Below, one piece after another: positions 25,545 through 34,575 of a stretch of 51,345 nucleotides of DNA (position 1 is its first letter; every line of letters starts with the position of its first letter). The notes beneath the pieces are model-generated. The model saw only the letters and a list, made by a program, of their open reading frames with translations, made no database searches and was not told the DNA's origin. The stretch is taken from contig DATLXH010000198.1 in NCBI GenBank assembly GCA_035576005.1, forward strand, positions 1 to 51,345, in the 5' to 3' direction. The translations under genes were made by a program, and so were the position numbers. The DNA comes from DATLXH01 sp035576005. Lineage in GTDB: Bacteria > Acidobacteriota > Thermoanaerobaculia > Gp7-AA8.

Positions 25545-25735
25545 CGCCCCGAAGGGGCGGCGTCCCTCTCCCCGGCGGGGAGAGGGTGGTCGCGTCAGCG
25601 ACCGGGAGAGGGGCCGTGAGAGATACGAAGACCTCGCCCTTGTCACCGAAGTCTCGAGATTTTCACGCCCCTCTCCCTGCTTCGCTCCGCTCGCTTCCCT
25701 CTCCCCGCCGGGGAGAGGGAAACGCCGCTGCGCGG
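25545..25735. repeat. Nested CCCTCTCCCCGGCGGGG palindromes (family F)
   Basis: Contains GCCCC/GGGGC at 25545-25557, CCCTCTCCCC..GGGGAGAGGG at 25564-25586 and again at 25697-25719. A longer-range stem pairs GGGAGAGGGGCCGTGA (near 25604-25619) with TCACGCCCCTCTCCC (near 25663-25677). It could form several alternative hairpins and may terminate transcription from the symporter side. Confidence 0.75.
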
Positions 25736-25745
25736 CTCAGTGCCC

Positions 25746-25847
25746 GGAGAGTGGCCTGGATGCGTGACACGCGGCGGTTTTGCGACCACGGCATAGTCGA
25801 CACGATCCGCCGCCTCGCGGCGAAGGTCCGTGGGAAATGCGGTTAAG
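25746..25847 (+). mobile_element. Family A element, copy A5 (internally deleted)
   Basis: Matches family A from GAGAGTGGCCTGGATGCG to the right end GGGAAATGCGGTTAA, but lacks about 50 bp of the interior between the CATAGTCGACAC palindrome and the right arm, and lacks the left arm. Its terminal TTAA is at 25843-25846. The ATG in its right arm at 25837 is the likely start codon of the GT39-like gene. Confidence 0.8.
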
Positions 25848-27255
25848 AGGTCCAGCCAGCATTTTTATCCTTGCGCTGGTTCTTCGTCTCATCGCAATCA
25901 CGCTGGCAGGTCCGACGACTGTCACCTTCGGCGATGGCAATGACTACGTCCGCGCTGCGACGCAGCTCTGTGTTTCAGGCTCATATCCCGACCGCGGCGC
26001 CCTACCCTTCTTCCGCGCACCAGGGCTTCCCTTCTTCATCGCTGTCGTGACTCTTTGCAACCCTTCGAACACTGCCGCAATCAAGTACGGACTTGCGCTC
26101 GTCGATTCGCTCACGGTCGTACTGATCATGTGGCTCGCGTTCATCCTGTTCAGAGATCACACAACAGCGTGTCTCGCCGGAATCGCTGCGGCGCTGCATC
26201 CGATCTTCATCGCTGGCGTATGCGACGTTCGAACCGAGCCTCTCTTCATGTTTTTCATGACACTCTCACTTACGCTTCTTCTCGCGAACCTCTGCCGGAC
26301 AGACAATTTGTCCTTCTCGGTCTTCTCAGGAATCGTGTTATCACTGGCTGCCCTCACCAGACCGGCGGCGTTGGTGATCGCCCCGTTCTTCGTGCTTACC
26401 TTTCTTCTGCGCAGTCACTCGCGAAGGAAGGCTCTGTTGCGAGCGTCTTCTTTCACCATCGCGTTCCTGATTACGCTGTCCCCCTGGACAATTCGGAATG
26501 CGGTGAGGTTCCGTGAGCTGGTTGTCGTTAATGACGCCGCTGGCTACAACTTCTGGAGAGGGAGTCACCCGGAAATGTCCAGAGTCGCCACGATCGCAGA
26601 TCGCACCGATTACCTGCGCGCGGGGGAGACCTTCGAAAAAACCTCAAAGGCGATGGCGTACCGAATTGAGGCGGCGAACGACTCGCTTGGGGAGCGAAGC
26701 AAAGCATGGTTCCGCGAAGGAATGCGCAACATTAAAGCTGACCACGCAGCAGCGCTCGAGTTCGCACAGAGGAAGGCTGCTGTCTTCTGGCGTCCATGGC
26801 TGAACCCCCAGGAGTTCAACCGGCATACGGTGCTGTTGAGCGGGCTCGTATTCTCTCTACTCGACCTGCTGGCTCTGGCGCAGCTCGTCACAATGCGCAG
26901 ACGTCGTCTTCCTCTCGTAGTCTGGATTCTTTTCTACTTCCTGCTGGTCTGGATTACACACATTCCCTATCAGGTCGTGATGCGGTTCCGGATTCCTTTT
27001 ACCGACCCTCTCCTAGTCGTGCTGGCCAGCGCCGTGATCGGGAGACTCGTCAACTCACGCTTCGAGAGAGGCGAGCGATTCGCGCGCGGCGGCGATTCTT
27101 TCCGCTGCGACAGGAATGCCGGCGAACCTCTGCCGTTCGTACAGCTCGATAATCGGAGCGAGCCGTTCGGCAATCAAGGGATGTCGCTCGCGGAGCATCA
27201 CGGCCAACTCTCCCGACGTCATGGCCGGGTCCACCTCGATCCCTCGTTGCCGTAG
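25837..27255 (+). CDS. GT39-like (PMT/ArnT type) membrane glycosyltransferase
   Basis: Polytopic protein of 472 aa resembling ArnT/PMT enzymes that transfer a sugar from a polyprenyl-phosphate donor on the periplasmic side. The first periplasmic loop has the acidic motif FGDGNDYVRAA, and then FFRAPGLPFFIAVV as in the family. Later motifs are LALVDSLTVVLIMW, CDVRTEPLFMFF, TRPAALVIAPF and LSPWTIRNAVRF. The ATG at 25837 lies in the right arm of a family A element (GGGAAATG); a more upstream in-frame codon at 25780 would add repeat-encoded residues. The last 67 codons overlap the convergent transglutaminase gene and look unlike a membrane protein end, so the original stop may have been lost. Confidence 0.82.
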   Translation: MRLRGPASIFILALVLRLIAITLAGPTTVTFGDGNDYVRAATQLCVSGSYPDRGALPFFRAPGLPFFIAVVTLCNPSNTAAIKYGLALVDSLTVVLIMWLAFILFRDHTTACLAGIAAALHPIFIAGVCDVRTEPLFMFFMTLSLTLLLANLCRTDNLSFSVFSGIVLSLAALTRPAALVIAPFFVLTFLLRSHSRRKALLRASSFTIAFLITLSPWTIRNAVRFRELVVVNDAAGYNFWRGSHPEMSRVATIADRTDYLRAGETFEKTSKAMAYRIEAANDSLGERSKAWFREGMRNIKADHAAALEFAQRKAAVFWRPWLNPQEFNRHTVLLSGLVFSLLDLLALAQLVTMRRRRLPLVVWILFYFLLVWITHIPYQVVMRFRIPFTDPLLVVLASAVIGRLVNSRFERGERFARGGDSFRCDRNAGEPLPFVQLDNRSEPFGNQGMSLAEHHGQLSRRHGRVHLDPSLP

Positions 27256-29112
27256 CCGCACGACCATCTCCCCAAAAAGCGACCGCCGGCTCCGCCGCAC
27301 CCGACTGATGACAAGCCCCAGTGCGAGAGCGAGACCGAGCGCGATCAAGGCATTCCAGCCCATGAGGAATCGCAGAGTGCTCAGGCCTCCACTTCCGACC
27401 TGCACCAGGAAGTTCTTAGTCCGGACGAAGAACGCTGCCACGATCGCGATCTGATCGACGAGTCCAAAGGTCAGGACGTAGCGATCCCAGAAGTAGCTGA
27501 TCGAGTCGCCAATGGCCGTCATGTAAGCCGAAAATAAACCCGACGCTGCAGTCCCGGGTCGCAGCGACGCGGGAGTGGGATCAAACGTCACCCATTTCCC
27601 TCCATCAAGGATCTCGACCCAGGCATGCGCATCGCTCTTTCGGACGACAAAGTAGCCGGTCAACGGATTCAACTTGCCGCCGTAGAAGCCGCCGACGATG
27701 CGGCTCTGCACGCCTACCGCTTTGAGCAGCACGACCATGCCGGCAGCAAAATACTCGCAATGTCCTCGACGCTCGCGCAAGAGGAACTCGTCGACCGATA
27801 GTTGTCTTCCGATCGACGCGGGATCGGGAACGTACCGGAACCGCCCCGAGAGGAAGGCCTCGATCTTCGCGCTCTTTGCGAGCGGCGCAGTCGACGAGCC
27901 AATGATCGACCTGGCAAATGCTTCCACCTGCGGAGAGATCGGATAGTCGACGAACCCTGGTTCGACCGGCTCCAGAGGCGTCACGGTTCTGCTGATGCGC
28001 GCCTGATAGTTGATGATGCCACTGCCCGATCTCGCAACTCGATAGACGTCGCGCGAGGGCGCTTCCCTGACTCTCGGGGCATCGACCAGCGTGTGTGTAC
28101 CCACGGGAATCAGGAGCCGGGAGTCGCTGAGCAATTTCTGCTGAATGGTCAGATCTCGCGAGATACCAACTGCGGTTGCGATGCGCGAGCCCTCGGGCGA
28201 CTGAGGGACGAGCTCGTTTCTGCTCTCACCAATCCAGACTCCGTCGCGGAAGTCATCGTACGTGCGCCCTCGCAGTCGCAGTGGAGTGAAGAGCGCAATT
28301 GCGTCCTGCCGCATCCAGACCCTGGCGACCACGAGCGGATCGGAAGAGATCGACCGCTGGTTGTTGAAGTCGATCGTGTCCGAGAGCCCTGTCGATGCGC
28401 TTTGCAATGCCCCCGCAAATCCCGGCACGAAGGGACTGCGTACGCGCGGAAGAAGTGGGAACAGCAGCATCGCTCCCGCGGTCGCAGCCACGACAAACTG
28501 AACAGCAGTCCTTCCAGTGTCGGGCGCCACCTGACTCACGCGGACATGGCGCGATGTAGCGACTCTGCTCAGCTCGATCAGATGACGGAACAGGAGCACC
28601 GCAATCGCAAGCACAAAAATCATGACCGACTGGTGAGTCGCATTGGCGACGCTTGCCACGAAGAGAAACACGATCACGAGAAGCCGCCCCAGCTGGTGTC
28701 GATACCCAGCGCCGTCGATTGAGTATTTACGCTCATCCGTCGCGGCACCGATCGTCCGCAGACGATTCTGCGCTTCCACCGCCTGATACACGGCGATGAA
28801 AAGCAGCAGGTGAGTCGAAGACCGAATGGCGCTCCTGGAGATCACGAAAGCGTCGACCAGGTAAATGAAAAGGTAGCCGACCGCCAGGAAACGTAGAGTC
28901 GGTGCCCCTACCAGTGGCTCATTGTTGCTTCGGAACAGTGCGAGACCGAGCGCTACCATCACACCATGAAACAAGGTGAGTGGAAGTGGCGAGATCGCCC
29001 CCGTCAGATAAAGAGGGATTGCGGCGAAGCTCGCCAGGAACAGCGTCTCGAGCTCACGCCGTTCGATAGCCGGCGTGGTCGCGAAGGGTAAAGAGAGTCG
29101 TTCCAGTTTCAA
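27055..29112 (-). CDS. TgpA-type transglutaminase-like membrane protein
   Basis: 685-aa protein with N-terminal membrane helices (about residues 25-240), a periplasmic transglutaminase-like domain, one more helix near residue 590 and a C-terminal DUF4129-like tail. The catalytic triad is visible: Cys in RRGHCEYFAAG, His in SDAHAWVEI, Asp in WVTFDPTPAS. The domain is a papain-like fold, and such proteins may crosslink or cleave periplasmic proteins. The only upstream start is TTG at 29112, overlapping the DUF58 gene by 59 bp. Its 3' end overlaps the GT39-like gene by 201 bp on the other strand. It is the last gene of the moxR-DUF58-tgpA cluster. Confidence 0.92.
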   Translation of the reverse strand: MKLERLSLPFATTPAIERRELETLFLASFAAIPLYLTGAISPLPLTLFHGVMVALGLALFRSNNEPLVGAPTLRFLAVGYLFIYLVDAFVISRSAIRSSTHLLLFIAVYQAVEAQNRLRTIGAATDERKYSIDGAGYRHQLGRLLVIVFLFVASVANATHQSVMIFVLAIAVLLFRHLIELSRVATSRHVRVSQVAPDTGRTAVQFVVAATAGAMLLFPLLPRVRSPFVPGFAGALQSASTGLSDTIDFNNQRSISSDPLVVARVWMRQDAIALFTPLRLRGRTYDDFRDGVWIGESRNELVPQSPEGSRIATAVGISRDLTIQQKLLSDSRLLIPVGTHTLVDAPRVREAPSRDVYRVARSGSGIINYQARISRTVTPLEPVEPGFVDYPISPQVEAFARSIIGSSTAPLAKSAKIEAFLSGRFRYVPDPASIGRQLSVDEFLLRERRGHCEYFAAGMVVLLKAVGVQSRIVGGFYGGKLNPLTGYFVVRKSDAHAWVEILDGGKWVTFDPTPASLRPGTAASGLFSAYMTAIGDSISYFWDRYVLTFGLVDQIAIVAAFFVRTKNFLVQVGSGGLSTLRFLMGWNALIALGLALALGLVISRVRRSRRSLFGEMVVRLRQRGIEVDPAMTSGELAVMLRERHPLIAERLAPIIELYERQRFAGIPVAAERIAAARESLASLEA

Positions 29113-30049
29113 AAGATTCCGTCCACTCGTCAGTTGTTGCCGTCATCAAGGCAAGCTCGCGGAACATCGCGCCGGCTTCGCTCAAACCAGTTGAAGTCAG
29201 ACGCTTGCCGGGCACCCGCAGAGAAAGCTCCGAATCGTGCTCGGCTCCCTGCTGAAGATAGGTCGCGGCCGCACTGATCAATTCCTCGAACTCTTTCTCA
29301 CGAAGCTGCATCGGACAGTATGGATCGACCGCAACCCTGATCACGCGGTCTGCTTCGAGCTCCGCCTGCTTTGTGATCCAGCGGCCAATGCTCGCCGACT
29401 TTTTCCAGTGGACCTGCCGGAGCGAATCCCCACGCACGTAGTCGCGAAATCCGTGAACGTCGTTACCCCATCCCGCACGGCGGCCCGGCGCTGCATCCCC
29501 TTCACTCTTGAACGCGAACTGATGGTCGACAACGCCTTCAAGGAGGCGCGGGTAGACGACGACTTCCAGCGCCGCTGGCACTCGCCGCTTCTTCAGAAAA
29601 AATCCAAAGGGATAACGAGTGTAAAGATCGATCGACTGAACGTGCATCAAACCTCTCCGCTCGAAGAAGAACGTGGCGGGGACGGACATCGCGCCACGCT
29701 TCTGAATCAATGGCACTCCCAGTGGCGCCTCGAGCTGCGGTGCCGCGATGATCAGGTCGCGGACGCTCCAGAGCGGCGACCCGTTGGTGATCTCAATCTC
29801 CCCTCTCGCCGGCCGGCCAGCCCACGCATCTCCGATCGGGGCCAGCCGCACGTGCAGGTGCTTGAGTCCCCCTTTCGAGGCGATGCCCGATATCAGAAGG
29901 GTCCCGAGCATAAACGCCAGCGTGATGTAAAGCGAGTTGTTACCAGTATTGAGTGCCGCGAAGCCGATGAGAAGCGTGAGTACCACGTACCCGGTACCAA
30001 GCTCGGTTAGACGAACGACGCCGTTGAATTCGAAGGCGGTCCGCTTCAC
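29054..30049 (-). CDS. DUF58 domain membrane protein
   Basis: 331-aa protein with two N-terminal transmembrane helices (TGYVVLTLLIGFAALNTGN and YITLAFMLGTLLISGIAS) and a C-terminal DUF58 domain. The signature GFRDYVRGDSLRQVHWKKSA is at about residues 200-219. Family members accompany MoxR ATPases and are thought to serve as partners in protein complex assembly or surface signalling; their biochemistry is not settled. Seven bases separate its start from the moxR stop; its 3' end overlaps the transglutaminase start by 59 bp, so the three genes are one operon. Confidence 0.93.
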   Translation of the reverse strand: MKRTAFEFNGVVRLTELGTGYVVLTLLIGFAALNTGNNSLYITLAFMLGTLLISGIASKGGLKHLHVRLAPIGDAWAGRPARGEIEITNGSPLWSVRDLIIAAPQLEAPLGVPLIQKRGAMSVPATFFFERRGLMHVQSIDLYTRYPFGFFLKKRRVPAALEVVVYPRLLEGVVDHQFAFKSEGDAAPGRRAGWGNDVHGFRDYVRGDSLRQVHWKKSASIGRWITKQAELEADRVIRVAVDPYCPMQLREKEFEELISAAATYLQQGAEHDSELSLRVPGKRLTSTGLSEAGAMFRELALMTATTDEWTESFETGTTLFTLRDHAGYRTA

Positions 30050-30055
30050 CGTTTC

Positions 30056-31018
30056 CTACCTCGGCACTGGAATCGAAGCGACAATCTGCCTGACGAGCTT
30101 CGCTTCCGGCGTGAATTCACTCCTGTAGATTCCGCGGTCCCGCAGCATGATCCGATGCGAGAGCACAGGCTCGGCGAGCTCCTTGATGTCATCGGGCAGC
30201 ACGAAGTCGCGCCCTCTGACCGTCGCGAGCGCCTGCGCAGCTCGAAAGTAGGTCAGCGCGCCTCGGGTCGAGACTCCGAGCGAGATCTCAGGATGGCTCC
30301 GCGTCGCATGAACGATCGCCATGAGGTAGTCAGCCAGGGCTTCTTCGACATGCACGTTCGCTACTCCGGCCTGAAGCGCCAGAAGCTCGTCTCCGGTGAG
30401 GACTGGCTCGAGATGATCCAGCGCTTCCTGTGCTCCGCCCGACCGCAGCAGTTTTTTCTCATCGACCGGGTTGGGGTAACCGAGAGTGAGCTTCATCATG
30501 AAACGGTCGAGTTGCGATTCCGGCAGCGGGTAAGTCCCCGCATGCTCGACTGGATTCTGCGTCGCAATGACCAGGAAAGGGTTGGGAAGCCGGATCCGGT
30601 TCTTCTCGACGGTGAGCATGCCCTCGCTCATTGCTTCGAGCAGGGCCGATTGCGATTTCGGGGTTGCCCTGTTGATCTCATCCGCCAGCAGGACATTCGT
30701 GAAGACAGGACCGGAGATGAACTCGAACTCTCCACGCTCCTGATTGAAGATTGTCACTCCGATGATGTCAGACGGCAGGAGGTCACTCGTGAACTGGATT
30801 CGTTGGAATGAGAGCGACACCGAGCTCGCCAGAGCGTGAGCGAGAGTTGTCTTGCCGACTCCCGGGACGTCCTCGAGGAGTATGTGACCTCGGGCCAGTA
30901 GCGCTGCCACGGCCAGCTGGATCACCTCGGACTTTCCACGGATCACGCGCTCGATGTTCGCCTGGAGGCGCGTGACTCTGGCCAGCGTTTCGTCAGGTGC
31001 AATCGTCATTTCGGTCAT
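30056..31018 (-). CDS. MoxR family AAA+ ATPase
   Basis: Cytoplasmic AAA+ chaperone-like ATPase of 320 aa. Walker A is LEDVPGVGKTTLAHALASS (about residues 53-71). Walker B is VLLADEINRATPKSQSALLE. Sensor 1 is VIATQNPVEHAGTYPLPESQ. Sensor 2 and the lid follow near STRGALTYFRAAQA. MoxR proteins remodel or assemble protein complexes, often with VWA proteins; the next gene (DUF58) is the usual partner. It is first in the minus-strand operon. A family C palindrome and 242 bp separate it from the ETF-QO gene upstream. Confidence 0.96.
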   Translation of the reverse strand: MTEMTIAPDETLARVTRLQANIERVIRGKSEVIQLAVAALLARGHILLEDVPGVGKTTLAHALASSVSLSFQRIQFTSDLLPSDIIGVTIFNQERGEFEFISGPVFTNVLLADEINRATPKSQSALLEAMSEGMLTVEKNRIRLPNPFLVIATQNPVEHAGTYPLPESQLDRFMMKLTLGYPNPVDEKKLLRSGGAQEALDHLEPVLTGDELLALQAGVANVHVEEALADYLMAIVHATRSHPEISLGVSTRGALTYFRAAQALATVRGRDFVLPDDIKELAEPVLSHRIMLRDRGIYRSEFTPEAKLVRQIVASIPVPR

Positions 31019-31115
31019 AGTTCAGTGTCGGCTCAGGAACATCGGCTCGAGCAATCAATACGAAGCACGTGACTGAAAGGTCTTGCCCCCGGTTGCCATT
31101 CCGAGCGTCGAGACC

Positions 31116-31225
31116 GGAGCGCCGGCTTCCAGCCGGCCGTACCGCCGGCTTCCAGCCGGCCGCTGTCTCGCAAGCAAGAGCCGGCAAGATGCCGGCGATA
31201 CGGCCGGCTGGAAGCCGGCGCTCCG
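31116..31225. repeat. GCCGGCTTCCAGCCGGCC palindrome (family C, copy 2)
   Basis: Outer arms are GGAGCGCCGGCTTCCAGCCG (from 31116) and the complement ending GGCGCTCC at 31225. An additional GCCGGCTTCCAGCCGGCC unit is inserted in tandem on the left side, compared with the copy at 17813-17920. The central GCCGGCAAGATGCCGGC hairpin is identical in the two copies. It lies between moxR and the ETF-QO gene, both minus strand. Confidence 0.85.
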
Positions 31226-31260
31226 AGCGCGTAGACACTCCTGCATCTCTTCGCCCCCGG

Positions 31261-32964
31261 TCAAAGCTTCTTGTAATCCGGGCCACCACCACCCTCGGGC
31301 GGTACCCACGTGATGACCTGGTACGGATCCATGATGTCGCACGTCTTGCAGTGGAAGCAGTTCGTGAAGTTCAGGAATGGAACCATTCCTCTTCCATCGG
31401 CGGTTGGACGCGGCTCGTACACCGCGGCCGGACAGAAATGCTGACACGGATTCCCGTACTCCACGGTGCAGCGCGTAATGCAGATTTCTGTGTCGTGAAT
31501 CAGCAGATGTGGCGGCTGATTTTCTTCGTGAATCACCCCGCCGTAATACACGTCGGTCACCTTGTCGAAGGTATAGCTGTTGTCGAATGCCATTTTCGCG
31601 GGCGGATGCGGCGTCTCGGTCCCGAAGAACCTCTGAATGCGCTCCATATGTTCATGCCCGGCTCGCCCGTCGAGCTTCTTCATGAACCCGAACCCGCGGC
31701 CTCCGGTCAACATGCCGAGGCCCGCGTTGAGCATCCCGGCGAGCTGTCCGTAATCGAAGGCCTGATGAAAGTTCCTCTGCGAGAAGAGCTCTTTGCGTGC
31801 CCAGGAATCTTCGAACGCACGCTCGTACCCTGACAGCCGACTGCTCGACATTTCGCCGGCGAGCAGCGCATCGAAGGCTGATTCCGCTGCGAGCATTCCT
31901 GACTTGATCGCGAGATGAATTCCCTTGAGCCGGGCACCGTTGAGGTAGCCAGCGGAGTCGCCTACGATCAGGAAGCCCTCGCCGTACATGCGAGGCATCG
32001 AGTAGTAGCCACCCTCCGGGATCGCCTTCGCTCCCGCCCCGATCATCTTGCCGCCCTCGAGGAGCTCGCGAATGGCTGGATGGGTCTTGTACTTCTGGAA
32101 CTCGTGATGGGGATCGAGGGTGGGGTTCTTGTAATCGAGGCCGACAACCAGCCCCACGTCGATGATGCGGTCCTTCATCCCATAGAGAAAGCCGCCACCG
32201 AACACGGAACTGTCGAGCGGCCATCCGAGGGTGTGAATGACTGTGCCTGCGGCGAAGCGGTCGTCAGGGAGCTGCCAGATTTCCTTGATTCCGACTGAAT
32301 AAACCTGTTCGTTTTTTCCCTCGTAAAGATTATGCGAGGACGCCAGCTGCTTGGTCAGCGTCCCCCGAGGACCTTCTGCGAGGATCGTCAATTTCGCGCG
32401 GATGTCGACACCCGGCTCATAGTTGCTCTTCGCCGCGCCATTCTTGTCGATCCCTTTATCGCCGGTCCGGACGCCGACGACCTTTCCATCGTCCATCAGG
32501 ACCCGGGCTGCAGGAAACTCAGGGAACAGATCGACGCCTGCTTCCGCAACGATCGGCGCCATCCAGCGCATCATCTCCGCGAGTGAGATGACGTAGTTGC
32601 CGTGATTCTGCAGTGGTGGAGGAAGGATAGGAGCTGCGAATTTGTGTCGTTCGGTCAGCATCCAGAAGGCGTCATCACCTACAGGAGCGTCTACCGGACA
32701 GCCGCGTTCCAGCCAGTCAGGCATGAGCTCCGCGAGTCCTCGGGGATCCATTACGGCGCCTGATATGCCGTGAGAGCCGATTTCCTTTCCCTTCTCCAGA
32801 ACGGCAATCGAGATCCCTTCCAGCTTTCGTTCTGCACCGGATTCGTTGTGTCGTTTGATCAGGTTCGCGAGATGGTAGGCCGTTGCAAGGCCGGCTGGGC
32901 CGGCGCCAACGATGACCACATCCATCTCGAGAGTCTCGCGATCTACATCTGGCAATTCAGCCAT
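31261..32964 (-). CDS. Electron transfer flavoprotein-ubiquinone oxidoreductase
   Basis: Membrane-associated FAD and [4Fe-4S] enzyme that passes electrons from ETF (fatty acid and amino acid oxidation) to the quinone pool. The N-terminal FAD fold is VVIVGAGPAGLATAYHL (residues 16-32). Middle motifs include GISGAVMDPRGL, LAEGPRGTLTKQL and FLIVGDSAGYLNG. The C-terminal ferredoxin-like part carries the cluster cysteines: NPCQHFCPAAVYE and NCFHCKTCDIMDP. 567 aa, typical length. ATG at 32964 has AGGAG with five bases spacing. No etfAB genes are in the window. Confidence 0.96.
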   Translation of the reverse strand: MAELPDVDRETLEMDVVIVGAGPAGLATAYHLANLIKRHNESGAERKLEGISIAVLEKGKEIGSHGISGAVMDPRGLAELMPDWLERGCPVDAPVGDDAFWMLTERHKFAAPILPPPLQNHGNYVISLAEMMRWMAPIVAEAGVDLFPEFPAARVLMDDGKVVGVRTGDKGIDKNGAAKSNYEPGVDIRAKLTILAEGPRGTLTKQLASSHNLYEGKNEQVYSVGIKEIWQLPDDRFAAGTVIHTLGWPLDSSVFGGGFLYGMKDRIIDVGLVVGLDYKNPTLDPHHEFQKYKTHPAIRELLEGGKMIGAGAKAIPEGGYYSMPRMYGEGFLIVGDSAGYLNGARLKGIHLAIKSGMLAAESAFDALLAGEMSSSRLSGYERAFEDSWARKELFSQRNFHQAFDYGQLAGMLNAGLGMLTGGRGFGFMKKLDGRAGHEHMERIQRFFGTETPHPPAKMAFDNSYTFDKVTDVYYGGVIHEENQPPHLLIHDTEICITRCTVEYGNPCQHFCPAAVYEPRPTADGRGMVPFLNFTNCFHCKTCDIMDPYQVITWVPPEGGGGPDYKKL

Positions 32965-33246
32965 TCATTCTCCTGAGGGGTCCTCACTGGCCGGACGATC
33001 GGTCCATGCGCGAGCGGGCGCGAAGGGCATTCTACTTCACGGCATCAGGCCTGCCCACCTGAGGACGGGGGCCGGCTGTATGTCCAAACCCGCTACAATG
33101 CGGAGCTGAGACGTGATCCTGGACGCCCCATCGCAGGCAGGCGAGATCTGCCTCGTGTCGTTGGTTCTGAGCCCCGCGCCCGGGAAGGCAGGCGGGACGC
33201 CTAACGCTACACGGTGTCGAGATGACCGGGCCGCTCTGATTCCTTC
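32965..33246. other. 282-bp divergent intergenic region
   Basis: Lies between the ETF-QO (minus) and CNNM (plus) genes, so both promoters should be here. A TACAAT hexamer at 33094-33099 matches five of six positions of a -10 box on the plus strand, but no good -35 was seen. Nothing else is recognised. Confidence 0.4.
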
Positions 33247-34575
33247 ATGACGACATTCAATCTGTTTCTGGCCTTTCTCTTCGTGCTGGCGAATGCCTTT
33301 TTCGTCGCTGCGGAGTTTGCAATCATCAAGATTCGGCCGACTCAGCTGGCCGCGTTGATCGAGAGCGGGAGCAGCCGCGCGCGAATGGCCCGGCGGCTCA
33401 CACGGAGTCTCGACAAGTACCTCTCCGCATGCCAGATCGGGATCACCTTCGCCTCTCTGGCTCTCGGATGGGTCGGGGAGAGAGCATTCGCGGACCTGCT
33501 TCTCCCACTTTTTGCAAAGTTTGGATTCATCGGCACGGCGGCCGCGCACTCGATCTCCGCGACGATCTCATTGTTCGTGATTGCAACGGCTCACATCATC
33601 ATCGGCGAGCAGGCTCCCAAGTATTACGCGATTCAAAGACCGCTGCCAACTGCACTCTGGCTCGCGCACGCGCTCCGCGCTTTCTACGTGCTTGCCTTTC
33701 CGGTCATCTGGCTTCTGAACAACATTACCAACTGGGTTCTCAAGCTGATCGGAGTCGACGTCACGGAAGAGCACACGATTCACTCCGAGGAAGAGATCAG
33801 GCTCATCCTTGCAAGCTCTGAACGCGCCGGGGTCCTCTCGGAGGAGAACCGGGAGATCATCGAAGGCGTCTTTCAGTTTTCGAAACGAACGGCTCGCCAG
33901 ATCATGGTGCCACGCACCGACGTTACCATCCTGTCGACTACCAACAGCATTGAGCAGAATCTCGAGATCATTCGCACTACGAGACACACACGCTACCCAC
34001 TGTGTGACGGCGATCTCGACCGAACGGTCGGGCTGATTCACGTAAAAGATCTGTTCCTCGGACAGCTCCGCGGCCCCGGCCGTACGATGAACGATCTGAA
34101 ACGGGAGCCGCTCTTCATACCCGAGAACACGACCGTCGAAGGAGTCCTGTCTCAGTTTCTGGAGCACAGGACGCACATGGCTGTGATCCTGGACGAGTAT
34201 GGCGGTGCTTCCGGAATCGTTTCGCTGGAGAACATTACCGAGGAGCTCTTCGGACAGATCCAGGACGAGTTTGATCGCGAGAGACTGGAAGTGGAGCCGC
34301 TCGGGAACGGCAGGTACCGTGTGCGTGGCGATTATCTGATTGAAGATCTTGCCGACCGATTGAAGGTCGACCTGGGCGATCCCGACGAGGAAACGATCGG
34401 CGGCTACGTTGCGGCTCGGCTCGGACGGCAACCCTCGGCGGGCGACCTGTGTGAGATCGGCTACCTCACGCTTGAAGTGGTGGAAGCCGAACGATATCGC
34501 GTGCGCTGGTTGTTAGTGACAGTGCCCGAGGGGCGTCTCGCGGAGATCGCTGCACGAGCCGAGTCAAATCACTGA
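33247..34575 (+). CDS. CNNM/DUF21 and CBS domain membrane protein (HlyC/CorC family)
   Basis: 442-aa inner-membrane protein of the CorB/CorC/HlyC family, linked to Mg2+ or other cation homeostasis. Domain order: DUF21 (CNNM) membrane region, residues 1-190, with LANAFFVAAEFAIIKIR and the conserved IIIGEQAPKYYAIQ; two CBS motifs, about 210-330, starting at IMVPRTDVTIL and including MAVILDEYGGASGIVSLE; and a C-terminal transporter-associated domain from about 350. No strong ribosome-binding site precedes the ATG at 33247, but it is at the conserved start. Often misnamed hemolysin. Confidence 0.94.
   Translation: MTTFNLFLAFLFVLANAFFVAAEFAIIKIRPTQLAALIESGSSRARMARRLTRSLDKYLSACQIGITFASLALGWVGERAFADLLLPLFAKFGFIGTAAAHSISATISLFVIATAHIIIGEQAPKYYAIQRPLPTALWLAHALRAFYVLAFPVIWLLNNITNWVLKLIGVDVTEEHTIHSEEEIRLILASSERAGVLSEENREIIEGVFQFSKRTARQIMVPRTDVTILSTTNSIEQNLEIIRTTRHTRYPLCDGDLDRTVGLIHVKDLFLGQLRGPGRTMNDLKREPLFIPENTTVEGVLSQFLEHRTHMAVILDEYGGASGIVSLENITEELFGQIQDEFDRERLEVEPLGNGRYRVRGDYLIEDLADRLKVDLGDPDEETIGGYVAARLGRQPSAGDLCEIGYLTLEVVEAERYRVRWLLVTVPEGRLAEIAARAESNH

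Larger units (their letters stand above)
25254..25836. other. 583-bp gap filled by repeats B2, nested palindromes and A5
   Basis: Between the symporter and the GT39-like gene. Apart from about 30 bp on each side, it consists of family B copy B2, a block of nested GC-rich palindromes (25545-25735) and family A copy A5. No protein gene is supported here; open frames crossing it are repeat-derived. Confidence 0.75.

Noticed and set aside
27802..28722. 306-codon plus-strand frame opposite the transglutaminase
   Set aside because: Arg/Asp-rich antisense shadow; the transglutaminase carries a full catalytic triad in the other strand.
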